From Treponema sp. (GTDB lineage: Bacteria; Spirochaetota; Spirochaetia; Treponematales; Breznakiellaceae), in contig JAITFA010000188.1 of NCBI GenBank assembly GCA_031281685.1, positions 1-11,569 on the forward strand: a stretch of DNA of 11,569 bases, read 5' to 3'. The notes beneath the pieces are model-generated. The model was not told the origin of the DNA. It made no database searches and saw nothing but the letters and a program-made list of their open reading frames with translations. Each line of letters begins with the position of its first letter. The first letter of the stretch is position 1. Both the position numbers and the translations under genes were made by a program. Shown in pieces: positions 1-7,299 of the stretch.

Positions 1-612
1 AGTGTCAGAGACATGGTATCAGACGTTGCTGTCAGAGACATTAGGCGCCAGAGACGAAGTGTCTAACCCCAACGGAAGTGTCAGAGTCATAGTGTCAGGC
101 GTTGGTGCCAGAGACATTAGGTACCAGAGACGAAGTGTCTAACCCCAACGGAAGTGTCAGAGACATGGTATCAGACGTTGCTGTCAGAGACATTAGGCGC
201 CAGAGACGAAGTGTCTAACCCCAACGGAAGTGTCAGAGACATTAGGTGCCAGATACGTGGTGTCTAACCCCAACGGAAGTGTCATAGGCATGGTGTCAGT
301 CGTTGCTGTCAGGCGTTGATGCCAGAGACATAGTGTCTTAGCATTTCGTGTGTGACGGAGGTGTCAGAGACGTGGTGTCTGTGCGTTGGTGTCAAAGATC
401 GCTCCGTGCGTTAGGTGCCAGAGACGTGGTGTCAGAGAGCGTTTCGCGTATCAGGCGTTGGTGTCAGAGACATTAGGTGCCAGAGACGTGGTGTCTAACC
501 CCAACGGAAGTGTCAGAGACATGGTGTCAGGCGTTGGTGTCAGAGACATTAGGTGCCAGAGACGAAGTGTCAGAGAGCGTTTGGCGTGTCAGACGGCGGT
601 GTCAGAGACAGC
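1..612. repeat. Intergenic tandem repeat block, GTGYCAGAGAC core with 76-bp higher-order units
   Basis: This gene-free block is built from about 22 copies of an 11-bp core GTGYCAGAGAC or close variants (for example at 2-12, 29-39, 45-55, 105-115, 181-191, 361-371, 461-471, 537-547 and 599-609). At the left end the cores form a higher-order unit of exactly 76 bp: 1-76, 77-152 and 153-228. The first and third of these are identical as read. A 49-bp deleted version follows at 229-277, and then the order breaks down. The element TAACCCCAACGGA recurs five times (64-76, 140-152, 216-228, 265-277, 496-508). Because 76 is not a multiple of three, the repeat shifts frame every unit, so the short ORFs across it are unlikely to be selected as proteins. 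The block runs off the left edge and stops about 10 bp from the kinase stop codon at 624. I see no transcription terminator in it. Confidence 0.93.
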
Positions 613-623
613 GGGAGTTTAAG

Positions 624-2648
624 TTACAAGGTAATAGCGGCGCACGGCGGGGGGTTTGAAGATGCGGGCGAAGATTCCCCCTTTGATAAATTCTCGGCGA
701 TTGCGCGAATGAGGATTCCGCCATCCACTGGTTTGCCTATAAGCCCATTCATACCGGCTTTATGGCAGCGGGAAAGTACATCGCCTCCGCTATCGGCTGT
801 TACGGCAAGGATGGGAAGCGAATTCCGCCCCGGAAGCCCGGAAGCGCGGATAAGACGGGTCGCCTCAAAGCCGTCTATGCCGGGCATGTGCAGGTCCATG
901 AGTACCATGTCATATTGTTTTCTGGAGGACATTTCCACCGCCAGTTTACCGTCACTGGCGTCTTCGACTACCGCGCCGGTGTCTTCCAGAAAGGCGATAA
1001 TGATATCACGGTTGATCTCCACATCATCCACCACAAGAATATGCCGTCCGGCCAGGGATAAGTTCTGGGAACTGTCATTCCCGGTTTCCGTCCGGGAAGC
1101 GATGCTGTCCAAGCCAATCTTGACCGTACAAATAAACCGGGAACCCTTGCCCAGCTCTGTCTCCACCTCCATAGAGCCATTCATCATTTCGATGATACGC
1201 TTTGAAATGGCAAGCCCCAGACCAGTTCCGCCGTGAATACGGCTGATGCTGTTGTCCATCTGTTCAAAGGCGACTCCCAGACGCTCTTTCATTTCAGGGG
1301 AAATGCCGATACCTGAATCCTTTACCTCAAAACGAAGGAAACAAGCGCTTTCGGTGTTATCCAGCTTCTCAACGGAGAAATATATAAAGCCCTGTTCAGG
1401 AGTGAATTTTACCGCGTTTGAGAGTAATTGAAACAAAACTTGCCCCAGACGGCGTTCATCCGCAATAATCATATCAGGGACAGCGCTTTCAATTTTGAAG
1501 GTAAAATGTTGTTTTTTTTCTCCGGCTTTGGTGGAAATATCAGTAATAATCCGTTTTATCGTTTTTTGAAAACAAAATTTCTGCGGCGTAAGCTCGAAAT
1601 TACCCGTGTCGATTTTCGCCATATCCAGAATATTTTCAACAATGTCCAAAAGATGCCGTGATGATTCATCAATCTTTTCAAGACAATTCATTCTGCGGTC
1701 GTGGTCATCCGCGATTTTGGCAATGGTTGCCATACCCATAATCGCGTTCAGGGGTGTACGCATTTCATGGCTCATGCGGCTAAGAAAATGGCTTTTTGCT
1801 TTGTTGTAATATTCAGCCTGTATTAACGCTTGCTCGGCCTGCTCTTTGGCTGTTACAAGCTCCTGCTGCATGTGTTTCAGTTCGGTATAATCCTGCGCCG
1901 TAATGCCGATACCGGTTTCCCCATTGTGCAGAACCGCGGCAAATGCCGAGAACGAAAAGAATCTGACTTCCCCATCTTTCCGCGTTATTGGCATTTCAAA
2001 ATTCATGGAAGCTCCGCTACCATTGAAATACTCGCCGGAGGAGCATTGAGATAAAAGGCTGGGAAAATATTCTTCATTTAAGCGGCGAAAATCATCGGTA
2101 TTGAATAAAAGGGCAAGCCCGCCTCCGCGCAAGAGTTCTTCTTTTGTATACCCTGAGCAGGCGCTTACCGCGGGATTCATGTACTCGATCTTTCCGTCCT
2201 CACTTAGGTAAATCATAAACTGGGGGGAACTTTCCACGATGGAAGTCATCCGTATAAGGTCATCCGCAATCATGTGCATAAGAGCTGCGCGCTTTATCTG
2301 CGTATTAACCCGCGCCCTGATCACTACCGGCTTAAAGGGTTTGGTAATATAATCATTCGCGCCCAGAGTAAAACATTTTTCCTCGTCTTCTGGATTATTC
2401 AGTCCGGTGATGACTATTACCGGTATCTCTCTGGTTACGGTGGATTCTTTTAGTTTGGCAAGTACCTCAAAACCATCCATATCCGGCATGAGGATATCGA
2501 GAAGGATTAAATCAGGTCTGTTTTTTGCGATGAGCTGTAGCGCCTGAGCGCCGGATTTTGCCATATATACAGCGTATTCCAGTGATAAAATCTGGTTAAG
2601 TACCACTAAATTCACTTTTTCATCATCAACCACCAATATAGAATACAT
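624..2648 (-). CDS. Soluble hybrid histidine kinase, REC-PAS-HisKA-HATPase-REC (674 aa)
   Basis: This is a two-component sensor kinase that would autophosphorylate on histidine and pass phosphate to aspartate. Domain order by residue: an N-terminal receiver 1-120 (acidic D8-D9, phosphoacceptor D51, T81, K103); one PAS domain about 133-258; a coiled linker about 258-288; HisKA with H294 in the motif SHEMRTPLNAIMG; an HATPase with N411 (N box), DSGIGI at 444-449 and GGTGLGLAISK at 473-483; and a second receiver about 536-652 (D541-D542, phosphoacceptor D585, T617, K639). A Pro/Ser-rich tail of about 17 residues ends beside the repeat block. There is no signal peptide, membrane segment or HAMP domain, so it should be cytoplasmic. 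All catalytic residues look intact. The ATG at 2648 is preceded by AGGGG (2657-2661) with 8-nt spacing. It lies 44 bp downstream of the larger kinase gene and is probably co-transcribed with it. A receiver at the N-terminus suggests it takes input from another kinase, most simply its neighbour (inference). The ligand is unknown. Confidence 0.93.
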   Translation of the reverse strand: MYSILVVDDEKVNLVVLNQILSLEYAVYMAKSGAQALQLIAKNRPDLILLDILMPDMDGFEVLAKLKESTVTREIPVIVITGLNNPEDEEKCFTLGANDYITKPFKPVVIRARVNTQIKRAALMHMIADDLIRMTSIVESSPQFMIYLSEDGKIEYMNPAVSACSGYTKEELLRGGGLALLFNTDDFRRLNEEYFPSLLSQCSSGEYFNGSGASMNFEMPITRKDGEVRFFSFSAFAAVLHNGETGIGITAQDYTELKHMQQELVTAKEQAEQALIQAEYYNKAKSHFLSRMSHEMRTPLNAIMGMATIAKIADDHDRRMNCLEKIDESSRHLLDIVENILDMAKIDTGNFELTPQKFCFQKTIKRIITDISTKAGEKKQHFTFKIESAVPDMIIADERRLGQVLFQLLSNAVKFTPEQGFIYFSVEKLDNTESACFLRFEVKDSGIGISPEMKERLGVAFEQMDNSISRIHGGTGLGLAISKRIIEMMNGSMEVETELGKGSRFICTVKIGLDSIASRTETGNDSSQNLSLAGRHILVVDDVEINRDIIIAFLEDTGAVVEDASDGKLAVEMSSRKQYDMVLMDLHMPGIDGFEATRLIRASGLPGRNSLPILAVTADSGGDVLSRCHKAGMNGLIGKPVDGGILIRAIAENLSKGESSPASSNPPPCAAITL

Positions 2649-2656
2649 CCGTTATA

Positions 2657-2661
2657 CCCCT
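2657..2661 (-). promoter_or_regulatory. Ribosome binding site of the REC-PAS-HK-REC gene
   Basis: On the minus strand AGGGG lies 8 nt before the ATG at 2648. This supports the chosen start and independent ribosome entry after the 44-nt gap that follows the upstream kinase. Confidence 0.6.
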
Positions 2662-2692
2662 ATATAGTTTATTCACCGTCAGTATCATACTG

Positions 2693-5600
2693 TTAAGATG
2701 AATTGGCAATCTTTTCCCTGATTTGATTGAGTAACTCCGCGGCTTCCGCAAAATCGAGGTCTTCAATCAGGGAAATCAGCTCTTCGTACTCTTTTCCCAC
2801 TGGAGCCAGTATTTCCCGTATATCGTCCAGCAGATTCAGACTGCCGGAACTGCCGGACTCAAGCAGGGGTTCCAGTTTTTTGATAAAGGCTAAGGCTCTG
2901 CTTATGTCAAGCTCGTCCGCTTGATGACGGGGTTTTCCCTTAGCTGTTCCGGGGGCGACCTGTTCAAGTTCCACCATCACCGCGTTAAATTCTTTTTCCA
3001 GAGCGTCCCAGATACTTTGCGCAATGGGAATTTTATTTTTAAGTTCCAGCGCTTTTTCCGCGGTCAGCGCCGCGTTGCCGAGCGTTTTCGCGCCAATCAG
3101 ATTTGCGGTGCTTTTAAGGGTGTGAGCTATCCGGCGCGCTAATTGGTAATCCTCCGCGTCCTGAGCCGCCATAATCTTTTGCAGATCCATGTTGTGGCTG
3201 AACTTAAAATCCGTTAAAAGCTGCTGATACAGTGTTTCACTACCCACCGCATTGGCGATCCCCGCGTCCCGGTCAATCAGAAAGCTGTTATTGTGATCTT
3301 CGTGTCCCGGACTATCCGCCTCAGGCGTGTTTATTTTCGCTGGTATGGGTTTCTGGGTTATTATTTCTGGAGGCAGCCACTTGGCAAGCAGCCGGTTGAG
3401 TTCGCTGGCCTCAATAGGCTTGTACAGACAATCGTTCATACCGCTTCCCAGAAAAAGCGCGCCGGAACCTGCTACGGCGTTTGCGGAAAGCGCGATAATG
3501 GGAACGGTCTTGTGCCATTCATCATCCACCGCGCGGATACGGACGGTTGTTTCAATGCCGTCCATCTCAGGCATCATGTGATCCATAAAAATAAGGTGAT
3601 ACTGTGTGTTTTTTATTTTTTTCAGAGCTTCTATGCCGCTTTCAGCGGTATCAGCCTTGATATTGTGTATCTCAAGATAGGCAAGCGCTACTTTAAGATT
3701 GATGGCATTATCATCCACGACTAAAACCTTGGCGCTGCCATCGGTAACAAAAATGCTTGACGTTGCCGCCTGCTTTACCTTGGTAGAATCGCCTTCCGGG
3801 ATGGGCAGTAGAACAGTGAATACTGACCCTTTGCCGTATTTGCTTTTCACGTCGATATGGCCATTCATCATATCGACAAAACTCTTCGTGATGGGCAATC
3901 CCAGTCCCGTGCCGCTAATACCCCGGTTTTGGGCAATGTCAAGCTGCTGGTACCAGTCGAAGAGCTTTAAGAAATCCTCTTCCCGGATACCGATACCTGA
4001 ATCTTCCACCTGGAAAGCCGTATACACATGACCGTTTTCAGTAATCCGTTTCACGCGGAAATCCACAAAACCTTCAGGGGTGTACTTGATGGCGTTGCTC
4101 AGGAGATTGGTGATTATCTGCCTGATTCGCACATCATCGCCGTAAACAATCCGCGTTACGTCATCGTCAAAACTACTGCGGAACTCCAGCCCTTTGCTCT
4201 CCGCCATAAAACGGTTCAGGGAAACGATATTATCGTAGAGGTTTAGGAGGTCAAAATGGATCGGGGAGAGTTCCATCTTCTCACTTTCGATTTTGGAAAA
4301 ATCAAGGATATCGTTGATAATCTGGAGGAGCGACTTGGACATGGTCCGTAAATCGTGGAAGAATTCCTTTTGCCGCATATCCATATTGTCCATGCGTATC
4401 AGATCGCTCATGCCGATAATGGCGTTCATGGGCGTCCGTATCTCATGACTCATGGAAGCGAGAAAGCGGCTTTTGGCGGTGTTTGCGCTTTCGGTACGCT
4501 TGAGATCATTGATATTAAAGACCCCGCCTATTACAAGCTGCGGCAGGCCGTCTTTCCATTTGATAATCTGTCCAGAAGTAACAGCCCACAGGTACTCTCC
4601 ATTTTTATGGCGTATCCGAACTTCTGAGCGGTAATGCTTTGTCATCCCGGAAACATAATCCGTAATATCCCGCAGCACACGTCCGCGATCATCTGGATGT
4701 ACAATATCGATCCATTTTGAAGGCGGATCACTTATAACGCGGTCATAAAATCCTATTCTGGTTATTTCACTCGGAGAATAACCAAACTCTCTCTCTAAAT
4801 GATAGCTAAAAGTGATTCCGTCACCCAGACCAGTCTCCCAATAGGTGAATTTGTTTATATCGGCCATAAGATCCAGGAGATTTTTTTTGAGGTGAAGTTC
4901 CTCTTCGGCCTGCAAAATCTTTTTTTCTTTTTCGTTTATGCTTCGTAAGTCGCGGCAGTATACGATGATATGATACGTGTCTTTCCACGCGATGCGGATA
5001 AGAATAGTTTCCGTAGGCAATAGTTCGCCCTGGGCAGTTAGGTAGGTACATTCGTACTGGTAATATCCGGTCTTGAGAGCTGTCCGTAAAGCCGCAAGTC
5101 CACGCGGATGAGTTTCGGCGCCATCGTTCTGGTGTTCGGGAATGAAGTTAAGGGGGAAAGTTTTCAGGAAGGTCTCTTTATCCGCTACCCCGAATATCCG
5201 CAGCGCTTCCTTGTTGCAATCAATGAGGTTCAGGTTTGCGTCCCACATGGTACAGATGAGCGGCGAGGTATCCAGCATCTGACGCATACGTTCTTCGGCT
5301 TCGTTCTTTTCGTTCTGAGTGGCGATGGACTCGCGCAGGTCACGGGAATAGGCTGCCAGACGGTAATCACCCTTCCAGGGAATCCGCCGAAGTATGGTCT
5401 CCACCGGCAAGTCATCGCCCTTAATGGTACGATACATCCAGTTAAAACGCTGATAGCCAGTTTCAAAAGCCGCCTTGATTAGACGCTCTGCCTTTTTATA
5501 CGTTGGCTCCCCATCGGGCTGAAATTCGGGATTCACATCAAAAAAACCATTGATATAATCGGATTTTTCTTCTAGCCCCAAGAGTTCAAGGGCTTCATGG

Positions 5601-6910
5601 TTACAGTCAATCATGACGCCGTTTTCGTCCCAGAGTGAGCAAGCCAGCGGACTGGAGTTCAGCATAGCTAAGGTTCGTTCTTCCGCTTCACGGGTTTCCT
5701 TTTCTTTTTCGTATATACCGCGCAGATCGCGGATATAGGCGGCAATGCAGAATATGCTGTTCCACTCAACTCTGACCAGCGTTAGTTCCGCCGGCAATGC
5801 CTCGCCCGAAGCAGTCTGATACATCCACATGGAACAACTGTATCCCGTTTTGAAGACCTCCTGAATACGCCGGTATTTTTCTGCGAGGCTGGGTAAGCCG
5901 TCAGGCTGGTATTCTGGAATCCAGTCGTAATAGTATTTAAGCACATCCTCTTTGGATTTCACTTCAAAAAGCTGGAGCGCCGCGACATTACAGTCAATGG
6001 CCTGTCCAATATCGTTTAGCAATACACAGGCAAGGGGCATTGCGTCCAGCATGGTACGAACACGGCTCTCGGCCAGACGCCTTCTTTCCTCATTGGCCTT
6101 GATTTCAGTGAGATCGCGGACATACGCCGCGACACGCGAGCCGCCCTGCCCATCAACGCATACCAGGGTAACTTCCGCGGGAAAGGTCTTGCCTGACGCC
6201 GTGATATGTTCCCATTCAAAGTGCATACGGCCGCCGGTTGTCAGGACTATACGGATACGGTTCATCCCCTCATTGCGGCTATGATTACCATTGGGCTGAT
6301 ACTCAGGCATAAAGTTGAAAAAAAATTCTTCTTTGAAATCACTCTTTGATTCAGCGCCAAAGAGGTTCAAGGCTTCCCAGTTACAGTCATACACATACCC
6401 GTCTTTGTTCATAAGGAAAGAGGCCAGGGGCGTCGCGTCCAGCATGATTCGGGTGCGTTCATCTGACTCAGAGTTCTTTGTCTCGGTAACGTCATGGCAC
6501 AAAGCGACTGCGCCGTCAAAGGCGCCGTTTTCGTCAAGGACGCGGATTGCCTCGATAGTAAAGGTCCTTGCTCCATCTAAACCGGGGAAATTCATAAGAA
6601 CCTCGGCTCTTACACTTGAGTTACCGTTTTCAAGATATTTAAAAAGCTGTAGGACAGGCTCGGCAAGCGCTTCATTTCTTGTAAGCTGATGCAGTTCCAG
6701 CAGACTTCGTCCTTTGATACGCTCAAAATCATCAACCGCCATCAGTTTGAGAAACACAGTGGAGCAGTAGACAAGGCGGCTTGCCCGATCAAGGCGCAAG
6801 AGAGCGCTCGGTATATTTTGAAGGAGCAAGTTCATCTGCTTATCAAGCTCTACCGGCCTCATGCTTGCAAGATTATTCTGGCTACTGAAACCGGTATTAT
6901 TCTCTTTCAC
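2693..6910 (-). CDS. Large soluble hybrid histidine kinase, 6x PAS-HisKA-HATPase-REC-Hpt (1405 aa)
   Basis: This is a phosphorelay sensor kinase. I place the start at the GTG at 6910, because AGGAG (6918-6922) sits 7 nt upstream. The open frame continues to an ATG at 7213, but the extra 101 residues are mostly translated 21-bp repeats. By residue: a weak PAS-like domain about 24-145; four similar PAS domains about 155-272, 284-400, 413-530 and 543-660, each with a DCN motif (175, 306, 435, 564) and the first three with PE[YF]QP[DN]G (the fourth has PEHQNDG); a different PAS with a PAC tail about 676-805; HisKA with H822; an HATPase with N939, DSGIGI at 970-975 and GTGLGL at 1000-1005; a receiver with D1066-D1067, phosphoacceptor D1110 and K1164; and an Hpt domain with H1263 in HTLKS. 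A helical C-terminal region spans 1330-1405. No membrane segment is visible, so it should act in the cytoplasm. It lies 44 bp before a second hybrid kinase and downstream of oppBCDF. The signal and the output are unknown. Confidence 0.93.
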   Translation of the reverse strand: MKENNTGFSSQNNLASMRPVELDKQMNLLLQNIPSALLRLDRASRLVYCSTVFLKLMAVDDFERIKGRSLLELHQLTRNEALAEPVLQLFKYLENGNSSVRAEVLMNFPGLDGARTFTIEAIRVLDENGAFDGAVALCHDVTETKNSESDERTRIMLDATPLASFLMNKDGYVYDCNWEALNLFGAESKSDFKEEFFFNFMPEYQPNGNHSRNEGMNRIRIVLTTGGRMHFEWEHITASGKTFPAEVTLVCVDGQGGSRVAAYVRDLTEIKANEERRRLAESRVRTMLDAMPLACVLLNDIGQAIDCNVAALQLFEVKSKEDVLKYYYDWIPEYQPDGLPSLAEKYRRIQEVFKTGYSCSMWMYQTASGEALPAELTLVRVEWNSIFCIAAYIRDLRGIYEKEKETREAEERTLAMLNSSPLACSLWDENGVMIDCNHEALELLGLEEKSDYINGFFDVNPEFQPDGEPTYKKAERLIKAAFETGYQRFNWMYRTIKGDDLPVETILRRIPWKGDYRLAAYSRDLRESIATQNEKNEAEERMRQMLDTSPLICTMWDANLNLIDCNKEALRIFGVADKETFLKTFPLNFIPEHQNDGAETHPRGLAALRTALKTGYYQYECTYLTAQGELLPTETILIRIAWKDTYHIIVYCRDLRSINEKEKKILQAEEELHLKKNLLDLMADINKFTYWETGLGDGITFSYHLEREFGYSPSEITRIGFYDRVISDPPSKWIDIVHPDDRGRVLRDITDYVSGMTKHYRSEVRIRHKNGEYLWAVTSGQIIKWKDGLPQLVIGGVFNINDLKRTESANTAKSRFLASMSHEIRTPMNAIIGMSDLIRMDNMDMRQKEFFHDLRTMSKSLLQIINDILDFSKIESEKMELSPIHFDLLNLYDNIVSLNRFMAESKGLEFRSSFDDDVTRIVYGDDVRIRQIITNLLSNAIKYTPEGFVDFRVKRITENGHVYTAFQVEDSGIGIREEDFLKLFDWYQQLDIAQNRGISGTGLGLPITKSFVDMMNGHIDVKSKYGKGSVFTVLLPIPEGDSTKVKQAATSSIFVTDGSAKVLVVDDNAINLKVALAYLEIHNIKADTAESGIEALKKIKNTQYHLIFMDHMMPEMDGIETTVRIRAVDDEWHKTVPIIALSANAVAGSGALFLGSGMNDCLYKPIEASELNRLLAKWLPPEIITQKPIPAKINTPEADSPGHEDHNNSFLIDRDAGIANAVGSETLYQQLLTDFKFSHNMDLQKIMAAQDAEDYQLARRIAHTLKSTANLIGAKTLGNAALTAEKALELKNKIPIAQSIWDALEKEFNAVMVELEQVAPGTAKGKPRHQADELDISRALAFIKKLEPLLESGSSGSLNLLDDIREILAPVGKEYEELISLIEDLDFAEAAELLNQIREKIANSS

Positions 6911-7299
6911 TAACAATCTCCTATTTTTCGACAGTATTGTAGCCGTGAACTCGCGGATTGTAACCCGCAAAGCGCGGGGGTGTTCCCCATAAAGCGCGGG
7001 GACTTCCCCGTAACTCGCGGGGTGTTCCCCATAAAGCGCGGGGACTTCCCCGTAAAGCGCAGGGTATTCCCCGTAGCTCGCGGGGAATACCCCGTAACTC
7101 GCGGGGACTTCCCTGCAAAGCGCGGGGACTTCCCCATAAAGCGCGGGGAGTTCCCTGCAAAGCGCGGGGAGTTCCCCGCAAAGCGCGGGGGTTCCAACGC
7201 AACTCGCGGACACATTAGTCTCATCGAACTCACGCTATTATAGTAACAACTCAAGCAAATTCGTCCAAAACGTATCAACCGCTTTTTTGGCTTTTTCAT
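6910..7299 (-). CDS. Possible small heptapeptide-repeat ORF linking oppF to the kinase (129 aa, doubtful)
   Basis: I recognise no family. This frame begins at an ATG overlapping the oppF stop by 4 nt (ATGA, 7296-7299) and ends in a TAG that shares its G with the kinase GTG start at 6910. The first 30 or so residues are basic with two cysteines; from about residue 36 it reads as seven-residue units such as RFAGNSP, RFMGKSP and RVTGKSP, which are simply the 21-bp DNA array translated. Five of the six frames across the array are open, so openness is not evidence of coding. What favours a real role is the tidy coupling at both ends. What argues against it is that the same DNA yields unrelated repeats in neighbouring frames and that no initiation signal stronger than a GGA about 8-9 nt upstream is visible. 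It may serve as a translated spacer, or not be translated. Confidence 0.2.
   Translation of the reverse strand: MKKPKKRLIRFGRICLSCYYNSVSSMRLMCPRVALEPPRFAGNSPRFAGNSPRFMGKSPRFAGKSPRVTGYSPRATGNTLRFTGKSPRFMGNTPRVTGKSPRFMGNTPALCGLQSASSRLQYCRKIGDC
6918..6922 (-). promoter_or_regulatory. Ribosome binding site deciding the GTG start of the large kinase
   Basis: Minus-strand AGGAG with 7-nt spacing to the GTG at 6910. The more upstream ATG at 7213 would add only repeat-derived peptide, so this site argues that the repeats are not part of the kinase. Confidence 0.75.
6936..6964 (-). promoter_or_regulatory. Weak candidate promoter for the kinase pair
   Basis: On the minus strand, GTTACA (6959-6964) and TACAAT (6936-6941) are separated by 17 nt, just downstream of the repeat array and about 25 nt before the GTG start. 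The -35 matches the sigma-70 consensus at 4 of 6 positions and the -10 at 5 of 6. This is suggestive only; the region is repeat-derived and such matches occur by chance. Confidence 0.25.
6945..7210. repeat. 21-bp tandem repeat array with self-complementary units
   Basis: Ten clear units of 21 bp run from 6966 to 7175 on the plus strand. They are followed by one 20-bp unit (7176-7195) and flanked by degenerate units (6945-6965 and 7196-7210). Typical units are CCATAAAGCGCGGGGACTTCC and the variant with GTAACTCG in place of ATAAAGCG; in part of the array the two types alternate. Across unit boundaries CGGGG-ACTT-CCCCG forms a five-bp stem with a four-nt loop, so the transcript of either strand could fold into a chain of small GC-rich hairpins. 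The array fills most of the oppF-to-kinase spacer and would lie in the leader of the kinase mRNA or inside a read-through transcript. A 21-bp length keeps phase (7 codons, two helical turns). The role is unknown. Confidence 0.95.
7237..7242 (-). promoter_or_regulatory. Perfect TATAAT hexamer upstream of the 21-bp array
   Basis: The minus strand reads TATAAT here, about 60 nt past the oppF stop and just before the array. No good -35 hexamer lies 16-18 nt upstream and no TGn extension is present, so promoter activity is uncertain. If used, transcription would begin near 7230 and the kinase mRNA would carry the whole hairpin array as its 5' leader. Confidence 0.25.

Noticed and set aside
1-612. 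CRISPR array
   Set aside because: The repeats are nested 11-bp cores in 76-bp units with no unique, similar-length spacers, and no cas gene is nearby.
386-622. Plus-strand 78-aa ORF with VSETLGARD-like repeats
   Set aside because: It lies wholly in the repeat block, the 76-bp unit changes frame at each copy, and no convincing ribosome site precedes it.
553-1236. Plus-strand 227-aa ORF
   Set aside because: It begins in repeats and then runs antisense to the intact C-terminal half of a histidine kinase; its composition reads as a shadow frame.
6921-7202. Minus-strand 93-aa ORF with PRALRGT-like heptads
   Set aside because: It is another frame of the same 21-bp array with no gene-like sequence outside the repeat and no junction with neighbouring genes.
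6945-7210. Resemblance of GGGGACTTCC in the array to eukaryotic NF-kappaB sites
   Set aside because: It is chance similarity of a GC-rich palindrome; the setting is bacterial.
6980-7243. Plus-strand 87-aa ORF with FPIKRGD-like heptads
   Set aside because: The 21-bp array leaves five of six frames open, so this is expected without selection; it also opposes all neighbouring genes.
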